From contig NC_092568.1 in the NCBI RefSeq assembly GCF_037975245.1, forward strand, positions 21,354,501-21,418,500: a stretch of 64,000 nt of DNA. Reading direction: 5' to 3'. Shown here piece by piece: positions 49,291-59,567 of this stretch. Numbering within the stretch: the first letter of the stretch is position 1; each line of letters starts with the position of its first letter. The notes below the pieces were generated by a model. It was not told where the DNA came from, ran no database searches, and saw nothing but the letters and a program-made list of their open reading frames with translations. The position numbers and the translations under genes are program-made. Source of the stretch: Apostichopus japonicus. Taxonomy: Eukaryota > Echinodermata > Holothuroidea > Aspidochirotida > Stichopodidae.

Positions 49291-50164
49291 TGTTCCGTAA
49301 CCTATTCCTCTACTTGTATCACACTTTTTTTTGCCAATTGAAAATAAACATTTGCACACCCGTTTATCACCTATGGATGAGGGACCTGTGCATAGTGCAT
49401 CATTTGTCCACTCTTAGAGGAAATGTGAAGCTTTGTAATTTATTGCAGCAATCTCACGAATGATAATGAGCGTCAAATATAACTATATCAATTAGTCAAA
49501 CTAACTGGATGAGAGATGCATAAATGTATTTTTATAAAAACCATGGAAATGCCATGGGCCATTTAGTGGTTACTAGGCAACAGATGATCAACCACTTACT
49601 CCAATAACCAAAAACATTGGTGTCCTGCAAATTTCATATGATCTATCAAATTTAATATGATCTGTCAAAATATTCATTCAGAGACCCCTAATGCCTACGT
49701 TCCAATCGGAAATCTGAATGACAACACTGGTTTACATTATTTGCGTCGGGAGTTTTTGTCGGTGGACTTGGAGATACCTTACATTTTCATGTTTCTCATC
49801 CTTTAATCCTTTAATGGTAGGGTAGGGTGTGGTACCCATCAGACTTCTGAAAAATGCAATTTTTTTGAGTTTAATCACCTTTGTGATAAAATGTTGAGTT
49901 ATTGCCTCCTTCCCAGCAATGTACTTAAAAAGGTCACAAAACAGGTGCTCTTGCGATTTTTGTTTATTTTAATTAGGTTAAAAATGGAAAATGGCTTGAC
50001 TGTTTATTAGCAAAAGTGGAGCAACAGGTGGGTAAAGACCATCAAAAAATTATTACTTCAACAATAAATACTTTATTACTTTTAAAGGACAACTGTTTTC
50101 TCCATGCACATTATTGAGTTGTAAATTTTTCTCCAAGTATAAGAACACCACATGGCTAAAAATA
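49291..50164. other. No recognisable feature
   Basis: Unique AT-rich DNA with no repeat unit or open frame of note. Confidence 0.5.
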
Positions 50165-50772
50165 ATACTAATGACCCAATTACCCATCAGTAAGATACTC
50201 ACCGTGAGGTACCACTATTTAGTTACCTTATAGTGTGGTGCTATGTTACAGATCAGTGAGGTGCTCAGTTACCCACCAGTAATATAATAAGTTACCCATC
50301 AGTGATGTACTAAGTTACCCATCAATGAGGTACTATGTTACCCATCAGGGAGGTACTTATAGTTACCTAATAGTGAGGTGCTATGTTACAGATCAGTGAG
50401 GTACTAAGTTACCCACCAGTAATATATTAAGTTACCCATCAGTGAGGTACTAAGTTTATACCCATCAATGAGGTACTTAGTTATCCAATAGTGAGGTGCT
50501 GTTACAGATCAGTGAGATACTAGGTTACCCATCAGTGAGGTACTAAGTTACCCACCAGTAATACACTAAGTTATCCACTAGCGAGGTACTAAGTTACCTA
50601 CCAGTGAGGTACTAAGTTACCCACCAGTAATATACTAAGTTACCCACCAGTGATGTTCTAAGTTATCCACCAATAATATACTTAGTTACCCGCCAGTGAC
50701 GTTCTAAGTTATCCACCAGTAATATACTAAGTTACCCACCAGTGAGGTTCTAAGTTACCCATCAGTGAGTAG
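50165..50772 (+). repeat. Minisatellite of GTTACCCAYCAGTRAKGTACTAA type, about 600 bp
   Basis: The unit is about 21-23 bases, GTTACCCATCAGTGAGGTACTAA, and alternates with a version carrying CCAGTAATATACTAA, so the higher-order unit is about 40-45 bases. An early variant with TTACAGATCAGTGAGGTGCT recurs at about 50247, 50386 and 50500. Variation is greatest on the left. There is no continuous open frame. Confidence 0.9.
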
Positions 50773-52284
50773 GTTCCAGCTTCAAAACTCACCAGGAATC
50801 AGATTCTCTTGAGTTATTCAATATCACTATTGTGTTGAGGGGATTTTGCGATATTTCTGGTTGCGCAATGGGGGTTTGTAATTTGTTCTTTCATCAAAAT
50901 GGCTGCACTATAAGATGACTTCATCTTTGAGAAAGTGGTCACATGCTTAGGTACACTCTCCTCGTGGGGTGTGGACACTAAACAGTGGTCCTGGGAGGAA
51001 TATTGAGTATGACTAGTATGTGCTTCATAATTCTCAGGAACACTGATTTGGAAAGAGATAGCTAGCTTTCCGTTCTTAAATTGATCTGGATAATTCTAGC
51101 ACAAGAGTTGCTTGCTATAAGTTCATTTGTCAAGATACATCTTTTTACAGCTAACATTTGTTGGTGTATTTTCCACAACTCTTTTACTGTTACTGCTAAA
51201 GGAAAGAAAAGGTATCTGAAGCACCATCTGTTACTTCCGCTAACAAAAAGTCACAATGGAATAAAGAAATCGTGCAAACTGTAATATTTCAAAGGGTTGT
51301 AAATATAAAAATATATAAATGAAAAGTTTTCCAAAAATTTATTTTGAGGGACACCAAATTTTGTCACTGTTTCAATCATTTTTTAGGTAACATCACTTTG
51401 AAAGTCTCAACCCAGCTATTTCCAGTATGAAAAGAATTTTGCAATTGTCGAATTTGTGTTTTATGCTGACAACATTACTTCTATCCAACAAGTTAGTCTT
51501 CTATTTTCAAGCATTGTTCAGTCCATTATTCCAAGCTATCCCGGATTCGTAACGCGATATGCGAGTGTGTTCCATTTTGCCAGCTCAACGTCCCAGTTAA
51601 ATTTGCTCCGTAAGATAATTAATCTATATTACCAGCCTACACATTAATTAAGTCCCTCTTTTTCCTTAATAATTTCTCTTCGGTTCTTTGTTTTTCCTTA
51701 TTGTTCTTAATCTGATCATCATCAATTTGATGACATCAGTTTCAAATATTTATGAGCAGTTGATTATATATCAGTATGATGCAGATTTGGCGATGGATGT
51801 GATCCGTTTCTGGACAGTTTGGGAAGTGAGGGGAAAATTAAACTTTCCCTTTTACATCACTGCTAATTTCCTGACAATGTCTTGTGCCAAGTTTTAAGAA
51901 AGTGAAACAGGTCACAGTAGGTTTACATAGCACAATGGCCAGTGAATGAGGCTTGCGTAGGAGTATAGACTGCACATGCAGCTACAGCAATCTACTAGTC
52001 TATAAGTAACAACTTTGATCTATACATACTCTGTGTAGGTAGGTGATGTTGCTATTTTGAGTTTGCTATGACATCATCTATCTGTTGGCTCAGCATCTCT
52101 AATGACTGTCTCACACACACAACATACACACACATTATTGCCAGCATTGCAGTTTTTCTTGATTTATTCAGCTAAAAATAGTGACCATGATTATACATCT
52201 GGTTTAGCATGGCTACCAGAGGTAGTGGAAGGGGATGGGGGGGAGGATTCATGGCTATCAGAGGCAGTGGAAGGGGGGTTAAAT

Positions 52285-52313
52285 GATGATGAGGAGGAGG
52301 AGGAGGAGGAGGA
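52285..52313 (+). repeat. (GAT)(GAG)n microsatellite
   Basis: Two GAT then seven GAG triplets, translating to D/E in one frame and to serine on the other strand. Confidence 0.9.
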
Positions 52314-52973
52314 ACAAACTTTGAGGGCCAGTTGGACACCTCCAAACTTGCAGACGAAATTGATCCTCTGTGCATACTTTAACCGCAAATTTGCAGTAAT
52401 GGTGTGTTTTTGAAAAAATCAGCACTTTTCAATGATGATAATATTTTCCTAACTTTTGCAATAAAAGGGCAGTTTACTCATTACCAGACTGTAGAAACAG
52501 GATACTTATGATTACGAATGAAAACGGGCACTTTTGAGGTTCTTCATAAAACCGGAGGGCATGTGGTGCCAGCCCTAAATCCTCTTTTCAAGTAATTATA
52601 GGCATACATTTTACAACAGCAGATGAATGCCAGCTGTTATACCATTTCTTTGGTTAAGGTTGTGCAGGGAGCGGCTACTCTAACCTATCACTCGCTGGGT
52701 TGGGTCGGAGAAGAAAACAGGTAGGGTATTGAACTATTTTGTGTAGGGAGGGACTGAGTGTGCTTTTTCTTGGTTGGGGAAAGTTAGAGATTGGAGAGAG
52801 GACCAGGGTGGGAGGGGGGAGGGGTGGTGGTTGTAGAGCAGTAAGACTGGGATGGACACTACTTCACGGCATGTCCAGGGTTACCACATTAATTTAGTTG
52901 GTATGCTGTATCTCTACATGACTCTATTAGGATTTTGTATATGTATATCCATGTGATTTAGACTTACTGCTAA

Positions 52974-52982
<9 letters not shown>

Positions 52983-53017
<35 letters not shown>

Positions 53018-53021
53018 ATAA
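52983..53021. repeat. (TA)n microsatellite after an A run
   Basis: A ten-base A run is followed by about 13 TA repeats and two TATG steps. Confidence 0.95.
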
Positions 53022-53845
53022 TGCTAGAATATGAGAATATACTGAGAAGCAAGTCAACATCTTTTGAATGCTCAACTTGCAGGTGAATCCAAAAGGTCAA
53101 AAGTCAACATAAAAAATCTGGAAAAAGGCTTGAGCATACACCCAAGGGTATTAGCGACCAGCTGTTGATAACATTATGCCTTTTTATCCTCTTTTTCTTT
53201 TCTTTTTAAACCCCCCCAAAAAATCGCTTTATTTTATGTACAGCTTTTATGTTTAGATATTACATACATATGCGAACCATCTGTTGATTGCATCAACAAA
53301 CACAGAATGACACGGGGTCACTTGAGTGACTTGATGAATCCACACACAACACACAACCAAACAAAACATCTGTTCATCTACCAAACAGCTGCGAAAAATA
53401 AATATACACCTTTATTTAGTCATGAAACAAAACAAGTCTGAACAGTCACTACTTTATAGGGTGTTTGAATTTGTGGGGGGGTATGGGGGGAGGGTGGGGA
53501 TGATGAACTGATATTTGCAAAAGGTCAATGTCCCTCTTATAGTTAGCTACCCCAGCTTGAAATGCCAAAGTGTAGACTATTCCACCGAGACCCTGGAATT
53601 GGCAGTGCATACTAGATAGACACCCCAGTTAGGAATTTGGTTTGTAACTTGCAACGCTACAATGAAAACCTTTATTATACAGTGTGCTACGGGGTATACT
53701 AAATAAAGTATAAACACCTTATTCTTTGCTTTTGTAATTTTATTTATTATTGAACAAACTAAAAAGAGGATGATCTTCATTCCATGCACTATTTATATCT
53801 TGTGACACAATACTGTCAGAGATTGATTTTGGTATAATCTATACC

Positions 53846-54155
53846 GGTGCTACATGTGGCCGAGTGGATAAAGGCGGGGGCATTTGAAGCAATGGGGCTA
53901 ATAGCAATCGGGAGGTTCCGGGTTCGAATTCCGGCCGGCTCATAGTGAGGTGGATTTTTCATCCAAGAGCAATCTACGGTTTTCCCATCTGAAATGACTT
54001 TCTAAATTGAAAAGCTTCCAAATTTGAGTTAAAATGTTGAATTGGAAGCCACCCGATGTGTAAGCTGTAATCCATAAGCCCTTGCAGGCTCCTCCCACGT
54101 TTTTGGTCGCTTGAGCATCGTAAAAGTAACTGATGTTTATTACTTTTATTGTAGG
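53846..54155 (+). mobile_element. tRNA-derived SINE, family C, Leu/Ser-type head
   Basis: The head has TGGCCGAGTGGATAAAGGC (A box, 53857-53875) and GGTTCGAATTCC (B box, from 53921), with about 50 bases between them. That distance and the GGGCTAATAGCAATCGGG stretch suggest a class-II tRNA (leucine or serine) with a long variable arm as ancestor. The acceptor ends no longer pair well, so it is not a working tRNA gene. The body includes GGTGGATTTTTCATCC (self-complementary), TTTCCCATCTGAAATGAC and AAGCCCTTGCAGGCTCCTCCC, ending near a TTATTACTTTTATT tail. The borders are approximate and no target duplication was confirmed. Confidence 0.75.
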
Positions 54156-57100
54156 ATGCCAAATTATACATAAAATGCTGAACTTCTCTCCAAATTCCTT
54201 CCCTGCCGCTTTTGGGTTGTATCGAATAAAATGTGGGTGTGATCCCTAGTTTATACACAGTCTGCAAGATAGTGTCACTGCTAACCCTCCCCTACCCCCC
54301 CCCCCCTTACCCGCATATAATTGATTATATAAGGAATGAATTGGAGAAGTTCTTTGGGTAAAATACAGGACTTTAATGTTACTGGTTTTAAGACCGCTTT
54401 CTGTCTAAGGAGTTCTTTTCCAAATTATTTTTTTTTTAAATTGTCAGAATTGTCATGAAATCTACTCTTATGCTTAATTATAGGAGCACAGCTTTTTTAA
54501 GACAAAAGGCCCCAGCTCTGGCAACATCAACAAAGTGATCATATATTATGTCGTTTGTTTGTTCACAAGCCTGGCAGTGGGATGCATTATACAAAGTGAG
54601 CTACTTTCAGGTAGCTACCAATAGCAGTAAAGTAGCTACCAATAGTAGTAAAGTCCAAACTCCTGCCAGGCTAGCCCTGTCACTACCCCCTGCAGACTCA
54701 CCCCTCAATGACCCGATGCGGTGTCATCAGATCCCCTGACACAGATCTTCTGTTGACCCGGATCAACTCCGCTAACCTGCATCCAGCTTTCTCTCTCCTC
54801 GTGATCTGATACTCCGCACATAAAGGAAAAGAAGAAAGAAACAAGAAAAACAGTCAATTAAAATAACCCCGAAATATCCTTTCCAAGGGAGAGATTTGAT
54901 GATAGGTTGTCACAAAGTTTTTACTTTGAATCATAAAAAGAACTGCTTTTAATGTTTTTCACCAGCTGATCCTATTACCTTGAGAGAATGAGAATTAGGG
55001 AAGACTTGACATTAAAAAGCATAGAAATGAGGGTAACGTTAACGAAAAAGAAGGAGGCATCCCGGGGAAAAGTCTCTCCTCTTCAAAGTGACTTTTAAGG
55101 GGTTAAAAGTTAAGCCACCTGGTAGGTACCACATGGGTTATACAGCAATAGTCTTTGACAGGTACAAGGAGTAAGTTTTCATTTTGGGATTTTTTTCAGG
55201 TTTTTCTTGTTTCTTTGGGGGGTAATGGTACACTAGGTAATGTTCCCTGTAAATCAAAATCTGTCATTAATGGGCATTATCATGTTGGGGTTAAAATAGA
55301 AAAGCAAGGAGTTGTAGAATTACTAATGTAAAAAAAAAAGTTGCAATAATAGAGTTTGAATTTATGATGAGAAGAACCTGCAGAACTTCAGACGAAAAAC
55401 AGACAGAAACTAAAACAGAAAACAGGATGCTAGATGATGCAGCTTGGCAGAACTTCTATTTACTTGTGTGTGTAAAAAATTTGAAAAGAAGACAGGGAAG
55501 AATGGGGGTGGGGGCATGTCCACACACTGGGGGCAGGAAGCTTCCAAAAAGTTGGGGGGGCACAACATCAGAGGGGCACTTTCTCATTCTACAACTACCA
55601 TGATGTGTTAGTATGCTATTGATACTATTATGGTGCATGTGACTCTATCAACCTACATCTGTACAGTATAGAATAATATGCTAGTAGAATGAGCTGCAAC
55701 AAAAAAATATGGGATGCCAATTTAAAAATAGCATGTAAAGACTAAAAATAAATAATTAAAATAAAATATTAAAATTAACAAAGGCTTAAGATATCCAAAA
55801 CACAGTTCTTCATCAAAGGGGCACATTTTATTTGCCAGTAGGGCACATTTGCTATTTTGGGAAAAAGTGGGGGGTGCACGTGCCCCCAGGGCTCCTACCT
55901 CCTGTCCACACAGTCCAAAGCAAGTCTTTGTCTTCATTCAAGCTAGTTTATTGATGTTGATAAAACGTGTGGCATTGAAACTGGCACATTTACTGAAATA
56001 TGGCCGCTTGTCTCCCCTCTCCCCCCCCCCCCCCATGCAAGCTCCCAAACAGGTCTAGCTGGCTGCCCATCATATTACACAGTGGTTGACTGAGTAGACA
56101 GCGCCTGTGTATTGTAATGTGTATGCCAGATCAGGCAATGAGGAATCTGAATTTTATTAGACAGCCACTAAACTTTGTGAAATGTTGACAGAATTTTGTG
56201 GTGGTCACAAGAGAAGAGATGTGGAAAGTATGTTACAGCCTGAAATTAAGAGAGTTCATAAATTGTGATGTATTACCATTGATGCATTAAACCACAAATG
56301 TGCAACTTTGTTAAGTTCAATACCACAAATGTCAAGAATAATGGCATTTTTTTGGGGGGGTATGAATCTGAAAATTCTAAAGTTTTGTTTGGGGTTTGAA
56401 TGAATGAAGAATAGAGGAGAATATTTTGGACAAAATTTATTATTATTATTAATGATCAACGAAGAAAAATGCATCTCTATTTTGTAAAAGAAGATGGTTT
56501 CAAATGCAATGTCACATTTTTTGGTCGTCTGGGATTTCTTCATTCAAGGGAGGATTCCTGTGGCCGAAGTCGATTGTTTTAATGACAATTGTGGAAATTT
56601 TTCTGTGAAATAGCAAAATGCAAATTGGGATGCAAGTTAGATTGAAAACAACTGTTTCAAGTGCACAGCGATGTTTGACTTACAGTACAAAGTCATGCCT
56701 AAGACATCGCAAAGCAGTGCATGTGTTCTGCCTCTAAAATCGTGAAGCTTAATTCTGAGTTTTCCAGAACCCTGAGAGAAGTGGCCAACATGCATGCACT
56801 GTCAGTAAAGACTGTTCAAATCTATGATGATAGAAGAATGCATTACGAGTTAGGGATCGTTTCTACAACATTATAATGATGACTGCCATACTGGTTGGAG
56901 GTATGCTATATTGACCCTAAATATGCTAGATATTCAAATATGGACACCTTTGGTCAAAATTCTTGAACTGTTTTCATTACAACCTTCAAGGAAATTTTCC
57001 TCACTAGGACATTCAATCTTCTTGTGTGTTCCTTAAAAATATCTGAGAACAATTTGGAGTGTAAAGATCTCCAGGAAATTTCTTTTTGAACACTTCTAGC

Positions 57101-57183
57101 AATTATAGCGTGCTATAATTTGGGGCCTATACTGACTACCTTTAATACTTGTATTCTATGAAGTTAATAGCAACCTTTAGGAT
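54156..57183. other. No gene seen; possible hAT-like remnants near 55.5-55.9 kb
   Basis: A C-rich run lies at 54289-54306. A short direct repeat AGTAGCTACCAATAG(C/T)AGTAAAG stands at about 54610-54650. G-rich segments at 55503-55560 and a C-rich tract at 56022-56034 are the other features. See the separate entry for the hAT-like end. Confidence 0.4.
55798..55912 (-). mobile_element. hAT-like end fragment (GTAGGAGCC-type)
   Basis: On the minus strand from 55912: GGACAGGAGGTAGGAGCCC, then TGGGGGCACGTGCACCCCCC and ACTTTTTCCCAAAATAGC, then AATGTGCCC twice. The GTAGGAGCC-CTGGGGGCACGTGC order resembles the end at 27687 (GTAGGAACC then G-rich). GGGGG-CACGTG-CACCCCC is itself palindromic. A G-rich segment at 55503-55585 with GGGGGGGCACAAC and GGGGCACTTT may be the other end, which would make an element of about 400 bp, but I could not match the two ends or find target duplications. 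Confidence 0.35.
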
Positions 57184-57383
57184 TGTACATTCATGGGCGG
57201 CGATCATGGGGGGGACGGGGGGGACATGTCCCCCCAATATTTTTGTTGGGGGGATATAGTATCTAATATCCCCCCCCAATATTTGGTGGCATAGTTTTTT
57301 TTTAAGCATATGTTTTGTATTTTTTTATGATATCGCTAGTAATTTCAAAATAGAAAATGCTTAGATGCAACTTAAAAGGCCTG

Positions 57384-57480
57384 GGAAGTGCCATTTCCAG
57401 CAATCTGGGAGGCATTTTCGGCCAAAATTTTCTTTTGCGCTTCGCGCCAACTTATGGTGGCGCTACGCTTAGATAGTCTG
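57384..57480 (+). repeat. Internal direct repeat, left copy, in the hAT-type element
   Basis: GGGAAGTGCCATTTCCAGC, then AAAATTTTCTT, TGCGCTTCGCGCCAAC and ATGGTGGCGCTACGCTTAGA. This matches 58285-58385 in the same order. The block contains the short palindrome GCGCTTCGCGC. Confidence 0.75.
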
Positions 57481-58284
57481 GGTACAAGCTTTGCCCCTCC
57501 CTTGGCAAATTCCTCACAAGGCGCCTGTTTAACCGTGTCACAATTTGTTACTATATATGACCTAAAGTAGTTTTTACTTTTTTTTCGAAATGAATAGCTA
57601 GACGGACCGCATCCGTAATGAAATTTGGTTGGAATCTTGTGTATGAGTGTAAGTGCGTACAATCACACATATGATCCACATCGATATGGGTTCACTGGGT
57701 TTCCATTTGGCCTGTTTCCTACAAGATTTCTAACCGCAGGTGCTTAGCCAAGGGAGGTGGGGGGGGGGTGAAGGGTGGAGACCGCCTTCCCCCTCGAGCA
57801 TATTTTTTTTGGATTTTCTATGATATCGAAGTTTTATAGTAGCCGTTATAAGAGGTTTCAATATTTTTACACCAATAATTTAACTGTGTCTGAATTTTCG
57901 AAAATTCTTTGAACAACATTCTTCATCATACTTCCCTCTACTCGTGCAATTTTGACCGGTCTGTTAGGGGTTGAGGGGGGTTTTCTATATTGGTTGTCCA
58001 TAGATTAAATTTTGTGCAACATTATGGGTATGTTTTGAAGTGAATTTATTATTCAAATTCTGGACAAATAATGGGCTTAAAACCTTGAAAAGTGGGGCTG
58101 ACGGGTATTAAGGGGCGTTACGTAGAATTACCTACAAAAGCAATGATCCACAGGAGATGCAATGAGGTCGAACATGATGTGTGACTGGTGACAATCTTGA
58201 AAAAAGGTATGATGAATGAAGAAAAAAATCTATTAGGTAAAACTTGGTTCTCAGGCAAAAGTGTACATCTGGGTCATTTTCAAG

Positions 58285-58385
58285 CCCGAGAAGTGCCATT
58301 TCCAGTGATCTGGGGGGCTATCAAAACCAAAAATTTTCTTGTACGCTGCGCGCCAACCAATGGTGGCGCTCCACTTTGATAGTAA
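58285..58385 (+). repeat. Internal direct repeat, right copy, in the hAT-type element
   Basis: CGAGAAGTGCCATTTCCAGT, AAAATTTTCTT, ACGCTGCGCGCCAACC and ATGGTGGCGCTCCACTTTGA, the partner of 57384-57480, about 900 bases downstream and only about 60 bases from the right end of the element. The element may have arisen by fusion of two shorter related copies. Confidence 0.75.
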
Positions 58386-58452
58386 TTCGCCTGCATCCAA
58401 GCAAATGTCCCCCCCCCAATATTTGAAACAGATCGCCGCCCCTGTGTACATT

Positions 58453-59199
58453 CATGCATTGGCATTCACCTAGGAAATTAATCTGACATAGTCTTGGACT
58501 TATAAAAAAATCACATACTGAATTCAAGAAAGCGATGCCTCTGTGTGAATTTAATATGTTTTTGCGCAATGACGAACCATGAAATATCCATCAACACGTA
58601 CACACTGTTCACTCCACACTATAGACTTTGTATATTGCAAGGTTTCCTATAAAAAAAAAACCTATGGATTTGCAAAGGCAAAGGAAGACTGTACAGAAAG
58701 TGAAACGTGACAAACCGACTCGGGAAGTTGGTGTAACGCATCATTAACAATGAAATTAATTGAAACTAATTAGAGAGCTACCGAGGTTGTGAAAAGTTTG
58801 GTCATTATAAGACCTGAATCTGCAGTAAAAGACTGTTTTCATCGGCATGAAATGGCCGGTGAAATGCCAAACTGATCAATTTTCTGAAATTTCTCTAAAT
58901 ATTCTAGACCTCGCAGTTCTGGTTGACTGCCACAGTAAACCTTTCAGTAATCTGTCTGATTAGTTGAAGGAACTGCCAGCGACCTCATGTCAATCACATT
59001 CAACAGAAACTGATATCACATGAGTGACAGAATATGAGATTTTTTTCTTTTCTTCAAAATCCCTGAAATTCTAACTTTTAAAGCAGCCTTTAAATTCTTT
59101 TGGATGGAAATTTTACTAAAACTACCGACAATTTGTACTCAAAATATGATTCCAAAGTGATCAAATATATGACAACTTCCTGGATATAAATCCACTAAG
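58453..59199. other. No recognisable feature
   Basis: Unique AT-rich DNA between two transposons. Confidence 0.5.
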
Positions 59200-59203
59200 T
59201 TAA

Positions 59204-59563
59204 AGGCATTGAAGACTTGCTCCAAACCGCGTGCTGCGCTCTGAAAAAGGTAACTTTCCGTTGCTTGCAAGTGAAGTTTTCTGCTTGTCGCTTCAAAATG
59301 CAGACAGTAATGAAACATACCTTGTTTTCTTTATCTGGACCTGAGATGTCCATCGCTGTATCGTTTGTACACTGTGTTGTGGGTATTGACCGCAGCTGTA
59401 TGTACTGACTGTACACTAGTGTCTAATTACCGACGGTAGCAAGCTGTGTGTGTATGTTCTGGGATCGATGGTGGTGTCAAACACTTCTGTTACACCTCAT
59501 TTGAAACTAGGTCAGATTACAGTCAGATTTAGCCATTTCTTTTTGCGCAAGTCTTCACACCCT
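59204..59563 (-). mobile_element. TTAA-target MITE, family 1, copy 3 (360 bp), inverted
   Basis: Flanked by TTAA at 59200-59203 and TTAA at 59564-59567. Its plus-strand left end AGGCATTGAAGACTTGC is the right end of copies 1 and 2 reversed, and its right end GCAAGTCTTCACACCCT is their left end reversed, so it sits in opposite orientation. The interior is collinear with them (GAGCGCGG-like block, AGGTCCAGATAAAGAAAAC on the minus strand, ACACTAGTGTACAGTC, ATCGATCCCAG). The intact target sites and nearly full length make it the best preserved copy. Short open frames on both strands are chance. Confidence 0.85.
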
Positions 59564-59567
59564 TTAA

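Larger units (their letters stand above)
50773..53845. other. No gene seen; GAG, TA and poly(G) microsatellites
   Basis: A GAT/GAG run lies at 52285-52313 and a (TA)n run at 52983-53021. G-rich tracts occur at 52236-52246, 52810-52830 and 53474-53500. The 103-codon frame at 52102-52413 is acidic only because of the GAG run. Confidence 0.45.
57192..58444. mobile_element. Non-autonomous hAT-type transposon, complete (1253 bp)
   Basis: The left end CATGGGCGGCGATC and the right end, read on the other strand, CAGGGGCGGCGATC, are 14-bp terminal inverted repeats with one mismatch. The element is flanked on both sides by the same eight bases, TGTACATT (57184-57191 and 58445-58452). CAGGGG-type ends with an 8-bp target duplication are diagnostic of hAT transposons. 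Just inside both ends are runs of G or C with CCCCCCAATATTT. Inside there is a diverged direct repeat (57384-57480 and 58285-58385). No hAT transposase frame is present; the longest frame, 96 codons on the minus strand, overlaps the repeat. The exact target duplication suggests a fairly young insertion. Confidence 0.9.

Noticed and set aside
52102-52413. Open frame with an acidic aspartate/glutamate stretch
   Set aside because: The acidic run is the translated GAT/GAG microsatellite, and nothing else in it is familiar.
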